A DNA stretch of 64,000 bases from Monarcha castaneiventris obscurior (taxonomy: Eukaryota > Chordata > Aves > Passeriformes > Monarchidae). The position numbers were made by a program, and so were the translations under genes. The notes below the pieces were generated by a model. That model ran no database searches. It worked only from the letters and a program-made list of their open reading frames with translations, and was not told the DNA's origin. Location: NCBI GenBank assembly GCA_026261815.1, contig JAMPIT010000484.1, positions 12,374,501-12,438,500 of the forward strand. Reading direction: 5' to 3'. Shown in pieces: positions 41,201 to 56,200 of the stretch (its first letter is position 1; every line of letters starts with the position of its first letter).

Positions 41201-44200
41201 GACTACTCTGCATCAAGGACAGACCAAAACTTTTTTTTTTTTAAATACTAAATTTAATTTATTTTCATTCTGTGTTTTGAACTTCAGCATTCCATGTAGA
41301 GAGCAAATGCAATTAACTGGAAACCAAACACCAAAAGAGAAGGGTGCGGCTCCATCCAAAGATGGAAAATTCATTTTCCAGCACAGAGGAGAAATCTGAC
41401 AATTGGGAGTTTAATATTTGTACTCAAGGCACTGCCAAGCCATACCTCCAACCAAGTGCGAGCGAAAATACCCTGGGAGGAGGCTGCATTTATTTGCAAT
41501 GCATTCCTGGGTCAGGACTTTCAAAGCAAGTAGCAATTAAATACTGGTATTCATGAACAAAGGCTGATTTATTCTGGTGCTCCTTTGAGATCAGCCATTT
41601 CACAATAAAGAAAAAGATTATTTATTTTCAACTTAAGTTAAGAAATCCACATATGGAGCTGGGTCTGCCAGCAATGGGAAAGAATGTATGAGCTGATTTT
41701 TGATAGGCAATCTTACAGAACATTGATCAGCCATTTCTTTAGCTGTGTCCTACTGGCTTCAAAACAAGGGGCAGCCTTCTCACAGGTTCACAACGTCAGA
41801 ACAACCCCAGCAGAGGAATGGGCAGAGGGCAGATAAGGCATTCAAGGATGTGGTAATTACAGTATCAAACACAGTGACTCACAATTCATACATCTTAGTC
41901 AAGGGCAAAAATCACGTACATGGTACATTGGAATCACGATTAGAAGGGCTGCTAACATGGCAAAACTTGCCAAGATACAGGTTTCTACACAGAAGTATTT
42001 TGCTGGCTTTTTTCCTAGCTATTTTCCACCAGGCTCACCAGGGATGTTACACTGGTAACACCTGTGGCCATGAATGTGATTCTTCAGACAAGCTAAAAAT
42101 AAAAAACAACACACACATACAAAACAACCAATAACCCAAATCTCCTATCTCTTTGTCAATAGAAATGTACCCAGAACACATCAGTGCCTGTAACCAATCT
42201 GCCAGTGGGCATTAGGAGCAGGGGAACTGCAAAGTACTGCTGGCAATCCCACACCCTTTCAGCTGAAAAGCCTGAGGAAGTTGTCGTCCACACCTCTCAA
42301 AAGTCATTATCAAGCCTTACAAATTTTTGTACTAGATCTGCCATATTTTCCTCTAGAACACAGACAAAAAAATTCATAGCACGAAAAGAACCTCTTTCTA
42401 GCATTAGAGATTCCAGATTGTCAGTCTAACAAGAAATAGTCTCCACTGATGTTTTAATTCTTTAAACCACCATAAAGAAATTTCCCAAATCCCTTCTCTA
42501 AGCACGAAAATGCCTTTTCTGTTCACTATTTAAAATTGAGGTGCAGCCACTAGAGGGCAAGGCCACGATACACAAAACACTGCCCAGGCTGGATAATACA
42601 AAACCAACGCCACAAAAAGCAGAGCAGAAACTACAGCTGAAGATTTGGTTATTCAGGGTTATTTTAAAACTGAATTTTTACATTCATTATAGGAATATAC
42701 CCACATATTCTGTGGGTTGCCTAAACTATTAAATCCATCTTTACAGTCTAAAGCCTCCCAGACAAGCTACTTCTACACTTCAACATCCACATTAACAATT
42801 CTCGTACTTCTCAAATTTTAAAATTAGGTTTCTCAACTTCAGTGTTCCTGATACTGAAATTATGCAAGTTACTGGAATTCTACCCAGAATAAGCAAGCAT
42901 ATGTAAAAAGCAGAATGCTGTCAAAGGCTTTTCCCATTAAATATAGAAATTGAACTTCCTAATCAATGGTAAAAAATATCTAGCTAGAAATTGGCCATAT
43001 GCTGCAAAAGAACTGGAATTAACATCCAGATTTTTTCTGTGTCTAATCAGCATTTCAAAAATATTTCTGTACTGAGAACAGTTAGGTTTTTCTGTACAAA
43101 GATAGCCCTTTGTTGAAACGTATTCTTGATATTTAATGTATTAAATTCTGCTACAATTCATTATCTATGCTCTTAAAACAACAAAAAGCAAAGTCCAGAA
43201 ACTAAAGCAAACCAGGAGAATGAGTCATTTACTAAAAGGAAAAAAAAAACTCCAAGAGATAGAAGGACACACACCAGAAGTTCAAAACAAAAACATCTAA
43301 AGATTTATTTCAAAATCTATAGTCCCAACAGAACATGGAAGAAAGCTCAGCAAGTTTTTCATTAAGAATGATGACACTTAATAATAGTGGCAATGCACTG
43401 GCACTGTGCATGAAATCAGTCCCATCTACACTGGCCCTCATCCCCATCCACTCCATGGAAAAAAAGCATCTGTACTGTATATCACCAAAACAGATGAGCC
43501 CTCAAATTAAGTTCACATAACATTCAAACTGCACTCCCAGTACAAACACAGCCTTCCCACAAAAAACATGTTTGCTGTTAAGTAATAAGCTTTGACATAC
43601 CAAGAGGTTTGTCATCCAAGCTTAAATTTAATACAGCTGTAGACAAGATTACACTTTGATTAAAGAAAAATCAGCAAGATTTTTACATTACCTGTAATTA
43701 GTCTGCTATTAGTACAAAGTTTTAATAAACTTTAATTAGAATTAGATGCCATCCAAAGCTTGTTTCAAAGAAAAATAGGTTGGGCCACTGGGAATTGGCA
43801 GCATTAAGAGCAACATGGTTAAACACAAGTTTAAGAGAAACATGTGTGTCCCTATTGCTTCTTTCAAATTTTTTGGAAAAAGGTTTTCATCTGCAGCCAA
43901 GTAGCATACTCAGGTCTTAAGCAAGTATCAGGCATACTAAACACAATAGATGATGCAGGTTGGTAGAATGTTTCATTGGATTATCACAGCTTAGCACTAT
44001 TTCATAAAAAAAAAAAATTAAAAATCCTAAACAAATCTGTGGCACCTTTGTTACAGGAATTTTCAAGTGTTTACCAGAAAAACCACTTCACGTGTTTGCC
44101 CAGACAGCCTTAAAACAATTAAGATATTATTCTTATAATAAAAACAGAATATGAAATTTATATATAGATCAGTAACAGCTCTCCTGATTGCTTATACACA

Positions 44201-47200
44201 AATTCATGTGAATATCCACCAAAGCTACAAAATCTAAGAGATTCAGGAAACAAGTAAAGGGCATGGCCCTCTCACATGAAAGTACCTTTCCTCAGTGCTC
44301 TGGTTAGTAGGCAGGAATTAGTCTGTCTACCACAGAACTAGAAAGAAATAAGCTAGTCCTTCTCCTACTTGATCTTAAACCTCCTGCCTCTGTTGCCACC
44401 TGACAGTAGCTCCTCGGGGCTGAGGAAGCAGCTGTATTTTAGACACTCTCAAATGACAGACTGCAGCAGGAAAGTACCGCATGCACAACCTCAGCCTTTA
44501 CAGATCTCTTGGCTTCACTGCACAGAACTTTGCTTGACTGCACTCAGAATCTCCCGTCTAGGTTTCCAGGGAAGTGTCAGGAGTCGGCTCTCTGCTTTCT
44601 TCTCTCTGGATTTCAAACAGTTTGCATCCCACCAAGCTCCCCTGTTCACACCAGGTCTATGCTGGGAGCACCAACATTTCACAGCAATTGTGGAAACACA
44701 CCCGGTGCAGTGCAGGGCTGCTGTGCTCTCCCTAACATCTGCTTCAAGAGCTGCACCACAGGACACCTCCAGCTTCCTCCCTGTTTATACCTTCTGCTTT
44801 CTTTTGGAATAGACAAAACTTTCACAGACACGTGGTGGAACCCAGCATAGACCAGTCCCCTCCCAGCACACACCAGCAACACGTGCAAAGCACACAAGGG
44901 ACTAGAAAAACATCACAGAATATCCTGTACTCTTTCAACCTTCAACAAGGTACCTTAAAAACGAAGGGGTGCTGAACTTCTGAGCTTCAAGTATATTATT
45001 TAATTCTTAACAAGCTCCCATGGGACAAGCAAAGTGCATTTTTACTACATTTATTTCAGGGCTTGCTTCTCTGTCTCTTGAAATTAGTTTGAGTCAGACA
45101 AAATAAATATGTACTGTTAACAAAGGTGCCTCACTTACCTTGTTACATTACACTTTTCACACTTAATTCAAAACTGGACAACTTGAGCAGCTTATCTACC
45201 TCCTGACTGCACGAACTGGATGGACTGCCAACTTCCAGACTCAGCAGCTGAGTGTCTCCATACTTCCAATACCATCCACTCACCCAGTGCCAAGCAGAAC
45301 TAATGCAAAGCGTGACACACTATCATCAACCACCACCCAGCAGCTTTCTGCCACCTGTTTCTCAACCTCAGTGTTTCTTAACAGGCACATCAGCAACGCT
45401 GATGTTTTCTTCACTTCCCTTTGAAAGGTTTAGCTTGAAAACTTAAATACCAGAAACAGCAAACTAGTAAACAAAATTGTGCAAACCACATCAATAGTTC
45501 AGAGTAATAAAACAGAGAAGAAAAGTTCCAAGAGGAATCACACAGCTATTATTCTAAAAGCAAAACAGGTAGGCATTTCAAACCAACCGAATTTAAATCT
45601 TTATTCCTACCTGTTCTAAGAATACCTTCATATTTTGAATAAATTAATTTGCAAATATAAATTCTTAAAATTTCCGAAGTTCCTTTTGGATTTTATAAGT
45701 CACTCATATACACAGCAACCAGTGCACAAATTATTAATCCAGTTTTTGCTTATTACTTTAAGAGAAAACTAATAACCATTTAGACAAAGTCAGTCATTTG
45801 ACAGTAATATTCATGATAAATTACAATAGAAGTATTATTGTACTGGACTTTTTGACAGAATGCAAAACATTTACTTCTTTGCCAGTTAGACAAGAATAAT
45901 TACAAAACTTCACTCAGGATCAGCTATCACCTTTCATTCTCTCATTCCTCTCTTTCTAAAAGCTTACCAGCTGTGTGTGATTGACAAAGATTTTGGTTAG
46001 CAACCCAGAAAGAAATGTGTTTGTGGTGTGTCAATGAATCACCTGGAACCTCAATATCACTTGAACTGCAGTAAGTTACTGGTTGTCTTCTCTCAGATTT
46101 ATGTGCAGCATAATTTCAACTAAAAATTCAATGCATATTAGAAGGATTCAGTCCCTAAGCCACAAAAATAAAGAAACAGAAATAAAATTTCAAAAAGCAA
46201 AAAACCAAACACCAAAACAAAAAGCCCACAAGAAGAAAGTCACAAGACTTATTCAACCAAATAATGAACTTAATAAAGAAAAAAAGAATTACAATTAATT
46301 TAAAAAGAAAACTACTAGAGCTTTTACATTCTGCAGATATGAAGTTACCATTGTCAGCTCAAGGATAAAAACATTCATCTCTACTCAGTATCAACTAAAA
46401 TGCAAACTAAATTAGTCAATTTCTTCATGAAGCAACATATTCAAAAATACATTAAGTATGAAACAAACTATTTTAGCTGTGACAGAAGCACGTAAATGAC
46501 AAGTACTTCCATGCTATTTCTACTTAAACCAAAACCACTGAAGTGAGCTCTAATAGGGAATGCTCTCCTTAGCAAGTCACAATTAAAAACAGATGAAGTG
46601 GTCAACAATAAGTGTCTCAAATATGGCAGAGACACAGCACACTCCTCACTAGGAACAGTCTTATATAAAGAGCTGAAACTATTTTTCCTAAAGTCTTTCA
46701 TGGAAGATGACCCATCTTCCAACTACATGATTAGTTCAATAATTAAAAAAAAAAAAATCTGTCTGCTCTGGAAATACTTTACTTCACTAAAAAATGCAGC
46801 TCCTTACAACTGCCATTCTTGCATTGCTGGTAACAATGGCTCTTTTCATGCTAAGAATATTTTGACAGACCCTGAGAAATTAAGCTGAGAGAAGTAAGCA
46901 TTCTTTAAAATTAAGCATTCAAACAGCAGAACACAGAAAATCACCAATAAAAAGCTTTGTTACCTTAAATGATAATTGTAACGTTTACGATCATTTTTCA
47001 ACAGCGCAGAACTCTGCTCTTTGGGTACCTGCACTTGATGGTACAAGTAAATGTAAAAAGGAGAAGTAGCAATACATGTTTCCTGTTGGTTTGTCTTTTT
47101 TTTTTAAGAAAAGGGCAACTTGCAATCTAGAGTGTGCAACTGTGACTTCAATTCCTCTTCAGTTTCAATATTCCCTCTGTATCACTTGATCCACTTGTAA

Positions 47201-50200
47201 CACTGATCCCCTTGTCTCTATCCCATTGTTGTAGCATTTCCCATGCAAACTCCATGGTATCTTCAGTGCTCAGTGCTCTTCTCACCCCATTGTTTATCCC
47301 CAGTACAACCTCAGTGCTGATACGAAGCTCACCTCGACAGTTCTCCACACAGATGTGCTTCCTGCCCTCACAGCACCTGAAGACAACCTTCCATGACTAC
47401 CAGGCTTCAAGAACTGGTTGCTTGTATTTAAAAGGAATGAGACACAGGACCAGAAAAGTTTCTTTCAGCCTTTCCAGCCTCTCTTTAACCCCTATGCTCC
47501 ATCACCACATGATACATACTCAAAGACACTTGGTCATAAGATGAGACGAAGGCAAGGTGCACTAAGCTGGAATTTTATGACTGTTGTTTGTACTTTGCAG
47601 AAAGGGACAGCAGCAAGAGGAAGGTGGCAGCTAAGATTCCTTATGGACTCCAGTGGGGAAACGTTGTGAAATCTGCAATTCTTTTCATCCCAAAGACTGG
47701 AAGGAAGAAAGGACCAACATTACAGAGCACAGACAAGGGAGCTGAAACCTAAGTTTAGTTGTTTTAAGAATGGCCCAAGTGTGAGAATCAATATGAAAAG
47801 GAAAGGATGAATGAGGGACCAGTTATGCAGAAGGGCTTACCTGGCATTTGACAACTGGTCAATAGAAATATTCTGTGCACCCATAACCTTTTCTGCCATA
47901 GATTTGTTCTTACTTCTACAGTTTTGTCAAATACCTTCCTAAGAATCAGTATTTTGCAGAACATTTTATTTCACCTTCTCAACTAGAAAAAATAAAGGGC
48001 AATTTAATTCCACAACCTGAAGTACCATTTTTTCTAATGGTAATATACATACATTAAAAATGAAAGGAAGTTACTACCCAGCAATCGACAAAGAAACACA
48101 ATACAGAGAGGAACTCCCTGCTACAGAGGCTTTAAGCCTCAAGAGGATCAGCTAAATGAAACAAGGAACACCCTACTCTGATGTTGGGGTTCATTGTGCT
48201 TTTTTGCTGCCTATTCCATTTCACTATTCCTGTTTAATTAGATTACTGCCCTAATGGTGGCTAGAGCATCTTGCTCTAAGTAAGTGTTACCACCAACATT
48301 TTCAGAAATGTGTAGGTTCAGTGACCCTGGATTTTCTAAAATATATCTTCCCCATACAGTGCAAACTGACAAGATTTTATTCTATGCTATTTGCTTGAGT
48401 TGTTCTGTCTAAGGCACTAGAAAGCATGGAGGAACACAGAAATCCATAATGAAAAAAGTACCTTTTGAATTGGAACAAAATCCTGTAGAAGAGTAGAACT
48501 GAAACTGAAAAGCAAGAGCTCTCTCTGAATTGCAGCTCTGAGTTTGCAGCAAATAACAACGACTCTATATTCCACCACAGTTTTCATAATGCTATTTCTC
48601 ATTAGCATTGTGGGAAGATGCAAGACATGCAGGCTTTCTGCTATGGGACATCTTTAACAGTTCTACCCAAGCAGAAAATCAACACATCTTAAAAAAAACT
48701 GTTAACACCTTTTTAAAGAACACACATCCATGTCAATTCTCCAGAACCTGAAGCTCTAAAATGGAAAAGACTAAACAACTCAAGTATTTCAATGATAACG
48801 TTCTCAAAACTTTTAAGTTTGGCCTCATACGCTGCTAGCATGTTAAACAAGTATGTTTATTATCATAATTCAGATATTTAAATGATAATACCCTTACTAC
48901 GCCTCAAGTGTAGGCAAGCATCTAAGTGTTTTACCCTGTAAACAAGCCTCATGTAACTGAATTTACCACTTGTGATTATATAAAATAAATATACAAGACA
49001 TTCCTCTCATCATAATCCTTCTTCAAGCAAGGTCATAGAGCTCTTTCCAAAGGCTTGTTTATCAAAGCAGATAAACTTTCTCCTCCCTCTTTTAAGATGC
49101 CAGCAAACAACACTCACACTTCAAAGGCTGCGTTAAAAAGGCAAGTACAGCTCATACGCTTTCAAATGCTCAGAAATACAATGCATGAGGGAAATAAGGA
49201 GCTCACCTCCACCAGCCTAAGTCTACACAGCATATGCATAAACCCAAAGAACCCTGCTAAGATGTCAAAATGGCCCTCATGGGCCATGTGTCATGTTCAT
49301 GGACACAACTGATAAAAGTGCACTCCTGACAGCTGTTTGAGCAAATGTAATGTACCTAACACCTAACTGATTTTGTGGTCAATTATTACTGGTGTGCTCT
49401 TCTTCTACTGAAATGGGACACTGCATCAAGAATTATTAAAAGCACTGACAGAAATGCTACTACTTTGGAATACAGTAACAACAACTACTACTACTATTAC
49501 TACTATGCTAGTACTTGATGAGAACAATGAAGTTCAAAAATACCAAGACAGAAACACTGATGGGGGAAAAAAACCACAAAGCCAAACAACTGGAAGATGC
49601 CCATCCCTGGAACTGTTCAAGGCCATGTCGGATGGGGCTCTGAGCAACCTGGTCTAGTGGGAGGTGTCCCTGCCCATGGCAAGGGTGTTGGAATTAGATG
49701 ATCTTTAAAGTCCCTTCCAACCCAAACCATTCCGTGATTCTCCGATCAGTAGCACGTTGGTCCTGTCCATTCACTGGATCGAGCTTTATAGAAAGGAACC
49801 CCCAGAGCAGGAGTTATATGGGTCAAAAATAACAAAAAGGACTGAATTGGCCCATTTTTTATATTTGACTCAGTACACTCACTAAAGTCCTTTTTTCATG
49901 TCCTAGCAATTACACTGTTACTGCTAATAGTAAAATAAAAAAAAGTTGGCCCCTTCTTATGTTTCAAAATATTTGTTTTGCTTCTGACTTTTTTTACCAC
50001 GTTATTTGTAAATTCAAGCACAACTTTCCAAAAGTCATAACTTCTTTTCAGATAGAAGAGACTTTACCTAGAAAGCTGATTTCCCTTTTTTCTTTTTTTG
50101 TCTTCACTATCTCACCCATTAAATATAAATATTAAACGTATTTTTTATATATTAAATATAACCAGTTTTGAAATAAAAATGCACGTTGACTGTGTCTGTA

Positions 50201-53200
50201 AACACAATAATTAAACTTTAAGGTTAAAAACATTTTCTGCCCATATATGATCACAAATTTGCATTTGAAAATCCTGCCACTAGTACTGTCCCAGGAAAAA
50301 TACTTGGAACACCTCAGCATGAGTGTAGCAGTTGAAAAAAATTACCTCTTCCAAATGTGTACAAGTATAACCAAGCACTTACTATTTCTTAAATCCTTCT
50401 ATTGTCTGAAGAGTTTGGTCTGGACAAGACAAAATAGTCTCCACTCAGCTTTCCTCTCCTGTAAAGCAACTGTCTGCAGCAATATTGAAAGCAGAATGGT
50501 TTCACATACTTTCTAAATTTGAGGCACAACACCACCAAGCAGATCCAGTCACTGAAAAAATGTTACAAGATTACAAGTTCCCTAATATTAGACTCAAAAC
50601 TACACCTTCATAAAAGGCTTTAAAGGATATTACAAAGCAATTATTTACAAAACAGCAATTATAAAAGAAGATGCACACAGCCAGTTTAAACTATAAAGCA
50701 CATCAAAGAGAGTACAAGTTACAGATCTCAAAACAAAGCATAGTAGTCACCAAGATCCTTTAATATTAGTTTATAAAACTCAGATCATCTAAAATTTATC
50801 CAGTAACACTTATCCTGGGAAGGCTCAACATTAAGCCGTGTGGGAAAGGAAGGAAGCAAAATGAGCACACTTGGATTTGATAATCAGAGGAGACCAAGAA
50901 AACCCCTCTTACCTGCACATCTGCATACAAAACTGTTCAACTGCAGGCACACTTACACTGACCTGTGAAGCAGGCAAAATCCCAGAGCAGGGTGACCTAA
51001 GGAGCCCCCAGGAATGCAGTCTGGATGTCCCAGAGTGGCTCTAGGACAGCTGTGGCAGGACAGCTGTGTTGGTGCAGTGTTTTGCCAAACTAGCCCTTCC
51101 CAAGCCCACTTCTGGAACATGGGATCAGGGAAGGTCAATCTGCAGCTAAAATGTAGATCGACATTCAATTTATCAGGAAGTAATATCCTGCAATGGGATG
51201 GATGTACAATCTGTGCTGATCTCAGTCAGTGAGGCAGCATGTGTACAGAGATTCCAAATCAAAACATGCATTTTGAAAGGAAGATTGTCCTTGTGTGCTG
51301 ATGCAATGCATCTCTTCAAGTACAAAAACCTCCAGAAACATTTTTCTCTCTGTTTACATGCAAGTTAGAAGTTATCTAAACACAGCACATATACTTTTAA
51401 CTTTCTAATTAAGAGTCATTCACAAATGTAACCAAAGATCAGAATGACGCCATGGGTAAAGAGCATTCAAATAGACTTAGAACATCCACATGCCTTTCTG
51501 TGTTATAGGTAACATATTATTAATATAAATAGCAGCCCATCAGTCCTTCCCTTAATTACACAGGAAGGGCTCTGTTCACAGACCAAATCACTGGCCTTCA
51601 CTGTCACAGACAATATTTAGATACCTCCCAAAGCTCTGCTCAAGCAGCACAACCAGTAGCTTTACCTAACATCAACTGGCTACGGAGATTGCAAAAACAA
51701 ATGAATCCTTTCCATGACAATTTGTATTCCTGGCTTTCTTTTACAAGTGCTGGAATATGCAGTCTATGAAAAGTCCTCAAAGAGGAAGACTGAAAAAAAA
51801 AAAAATTTCCCCTTTGAGTTCTTAAAAAGGAAGTAGTGGTTGACAGCTATAAGTGAAAGCGTAGTATTATTTCCACCCTTATGGAATTAGGAGTGGAACT
51901 AGGAACATTTTTATGACTTTCATTTAGTGCTTCCTTTCCTCCAGAAATTATTTTAAAATTTCCTGACACATTTTGGTGGTAATTTTAAGTTACATTATAA
52001 AAGTACTCCAGGCATGCATAATACTAAATTCTATCTAGACATACATATACGGGAAGTTAGAAACATAACTTAAGACAACAGCAACACAGGCTAATCTACC
52101 AGCTAATATGCCTGACACTGACTTTGAAATCTTATTTCCTGGTAGGGATTAATTCTGTACACAAAATCCTCTACCAAGTCCACAGGCAACCTCAACTCAT
52201 TAGACCTGCTGTGGACCAGCAGACTGGACCAGATGATCTCCTGAGGTCCACAGCAACCTTCGTTATCCTCTGCCAGCTCATCCATGTCATAGAATTTGCT
52301 TTCCTTGTTCATCAAACTTATTCTTTGTCTCTTAAAATTATGTGCTAATATTGACATAACCTTAGAAATCCTCTGGCATCCAGCAAAAGAGGAATCCCTG
52401 TAATGATAGCAAGAAAACAACAAGGAGTTGCTATTACCTACAGAGATCAAAGACCTGCAAAAATAACTTGGCTGCAGAATGGATTCTTTCACAATCAGAT
52501 ATAAAAAACAGAACTTTTTTTTTTAATAACAGAGCTCAAAACATGAAGAATTACAAATAATTCATTATGCCTCCTGAAAGCTTTTCAGATTCTTCAAGCA
52601 CCTGGAAACAGTAGGTGTAAGTGCAAAACCCAGCAATGCCAGAATAAAATCACAAGTAACACCACAGAAACTGATTTGCAATTTTATTGCCCATAAGTTC
52701 TGGCATAACTATCACAGCTAACAACCGAAAAAAAAGAGGGAATGACAGTTAATTGTGCCACAAGTTACTGGGAAAGGTCACCAGAATATTAAAAGGCAAA
52801 AAGGTAGGCAGGCTAAAAGCTCAGTTTTGCAGAACCAAGAGATCTGGCTTCTAACCTATATAATTAAGAATTACACTTCAAGAAAAAACATTAAAAAAAA
52901 AAAAAGAAAGCAAGGCATAATCATCAAACTCTGTTGGGGTGGGGTTAAACAAGCAAAAAAACCACTTACAGAACATTGATATGAGGGCAAAGACTAAGTT
53001 TTAGACAAAACTAGGTTTAAACTTAATCTCACTCCACTTCCAAAAAAGGAACAACTTTGGAAAAGTTCCAGTTAAGAGCAAAAACTTCCATATCTGATAA
53101 GACTAATGACATATGCAGACAGCAGCAGCCAGTACCAAATGTCTCCAAAAGAACTTTCTGTACAAATATCTATCTGGCCCATTACAGAGCTTTCCATCTT

Positions 53201-56200
53201 GGATTTGAAACATTAGCATTTCTATTCCTTCCTTTAAAAAGGGTATTACTCAATACATGGTTACAAGCATCCATAACTTTTCCATCTTAAGCTCTTGCAT
53301 TTATTTTATTTTTATGGAAGAAATACTACAAGTGTAATTATGAGAATATGCAGCACTAATAATTTAATTCTTAGGTTTCTATTCAATACTCTCTTCACAC
53401 AAGGGCAAAAGGTCACCCTTCTGTTCTTATATAGTTTTTATACATACATGAGACATTGTACACTTTCTGTATTGAAGACTTTCTGTAATAAATATTTTCA
53501 ACACACTTGAATTATCATGTGAAAACGAAAACTAAACAAGATATTCCTACTGGGGAAAAACTTACTTTAACAGCAGCACAATACTGTCAATATGTTTTGT
53601 ATTTAGTTACAAGTTCTCCTGTTTTACACTATTAGGACATTTGCAATTGAGCCCATCTCACTATCCATTCTTCAGTCTTTTCAATCATAGGTTATAAAAT
53701 AACATTAGCCAAAAAGTTCTATGAATAGCACACATTTCCCTCCATTACATACCACAGTTCAACTATCAATACTGTAACATTCCTTAGCTCTGCAAAGATT
53801 TTATAAATTCCTCATGCCCTAAACTACCCTTGATTAATCCCAGTATGTTTTATCTTCACTTTTTACAAAAGTAAAAAACCAAAAAATACTCCAAAAAAAC
53901 GTCAAATTCCTGCTAGCATTTTCTGTGATTTTCCACTCAACTACAGTGTTACTACAGGATTTTGGACTTTCTATTATAAGCCTGCTGGAAGTTCATCATT
54001 TATTTATACTTTCTCAAGACTGAAATAAACTCTAAAGCATTGCTCAGTCACACACAAGTCTGGTACAACACAACAGGAAAATTGTATCCAATTAATTGTG
54101 TGGCTCCAGCACAATGATCTTCCTTTTCAAGGAGGAAACTGTTCTGGGCCTCTGGCAGATAGATATGTCTTCTTGCAAGATGGTACAGTCCAACCCATCT
54201 TTCTGCCTGATGTTCCCACTCCTAGAGCAGACTGACAAAACACTTGCCTATATTCAACAGAAATGTGACAATGCTGAGCCTTCTTCAACAATTCTGCCAC
54301 AAGCAGAAACATTTCTGGAAAGACAGACAAGCAGGGAACACTAATGCATTGTCACAGCAAGATCTAATAAATTTCAGAGCTCTTGGATAATCCAAACTCT
54401 CAGCAAGTGAGCAACATTAACAGGAAGCAAGTATTGATGTGATTCAAAAGAAAATCCTGAGACAAGAAACAATCATATAATTTAGCAGCAATAGACTGTA
54501 AAATTGCTAGCTATAGGGATGGAGACAGCATTCTTCCTTCCTTTTCACTGGCCTGGTTCCACAAACAATAATCATTTTCACTTTATGTTATCTATTAAAA
54601 GAAATGACAAAATCCAAAATGCAACAAAACAGCTGAGTATGTATCAACACATTTTGTGGAATTCTAGCTAGATCAGACTCAAATCAACACAACCAAAGTA
54701 GCACAGTGACACAGACACTCCTCACCCACATGGCCCTTCACAGCATACATAAGTGCAATTACTTTCATTAGATAAATAAGCAAATGAAGCTGTTGCATTT
54801 ATTAAGAAAAATGAGAAGATAAAGCCAAATCAAAGTATTTCTCCAGTGCCATGTAAATCCACCTGTTAATGATCACTGGATCACCCAACTAACACATAAA
54901 AAAGTAAAAATCAAGAACAACTTTATATAATCAAAGTGAAGGGAATTTTGCACTTATAAGCCTGGGACCAGGAGCAAACCCAAACCATCCCATTACAGAT
55001 CTAAGAAAAACACATTTCCTGACCTTCATTCTGGCTAAGTAACCTGATTCATTTGAGGTTTGTAAAAATTCATTGCAAATACAAAAGGGATTTTTGTTTG
55101 TTTTTAAAGCCTAATCAATGTGTTGGTGTTCCTGGCTCAGGAGAGATGCATCATGACTGCAGTGGATCAGCTCCAAGAATTACAGTATTAACTCTGCAGC
55201 AGTGGCTCTAGATGGTATCTCTGCAGGGAAATCCTTGTCAGCACTGACTTACCTCTACTATAAATGGCCACCCGCACTCCCACACCAGCTTCTAAAACCA
55301 TGGTGCTGAAGTTTGTCGAAAGCAAGAGCTCCCTACCTCATACTATTCTCATGATGATATCAGTATAAAATTGGATGGTTCATTCAGGGTGAAAAGCACT
55401 TACATAAAGATATTAACAGGTGTATGTAAGGGCTGCCTGACATCAGCCTCTTACCAGAGGCACCCAAGCACTGGAGTTTCACCTTAGTGCATTACAGCAG
55501 ATCCCAGGTCAGTTCTCCAGGGCGCTTGGAACAAACATTCAATGTTTGGAAGATAAAGTGCCCCCACTGCAGACAGTAAGCATACAGCTACATCAAGAGT
55601 ACTGAAAAATAGAACATCTGTACATCTCTTGGACAACAATCCTAACAGAAAGCTGAAAAGATATAATAGAGGAAAAAACAAATAACAGACATGGTATCTA
55701 CTGAAATAAGAGCTACTGATACATGAGAAATTAAACATCCCTTACATAGATCAACACTAAATAAGCCAGAGTATCACACAGGAATCTCTACTGGAAGCAG
55801 CAGGAAAAAACCTCCCACCAAAACCCTACAATTCCGAATACCATTTTTCATATCCCACTTAGTTTTTTAGGACAAATTTACTAAAATACTTCTGAACAAA
55901 CAGAATGTCCAGGGAAAATGTTCTGTACTTTCCTGAATCGTGCCAAGTTCTTGATATCCACAAAACATTTCATGTAATGTTAAGTGAGCAACATATTTCC
56001 TCTTTACAAATTTTGTTTGCTCTCTTTCATATCAATTTACTTTTATCCCTAGCACAATACAGCACAAAGAAAGACTATCTAATCTCAACTCCGGTTTGTC
56101 AATTTATTTCTTACACTAATGGTCCAAAAGTAGATGAGGTATGCTACACAGGGTCTAATAAGCTGCAAGAGGCTCTTCCTTTCCAAGTGCAGCCTCCGCT

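Noticed and set aside
44369..44897. Overlapping frames of up to 147 codons
   Set aside because: No recognisable domain, frames overlap on both strands, and nothing suggests splicing. Probably chance in a slightly GC-richer part of intron 1.
52103..52492. 129-codon minus-strand frame
   Set aside because: It overlaps a decayed CR1 remnant and has no similarity I recognise.
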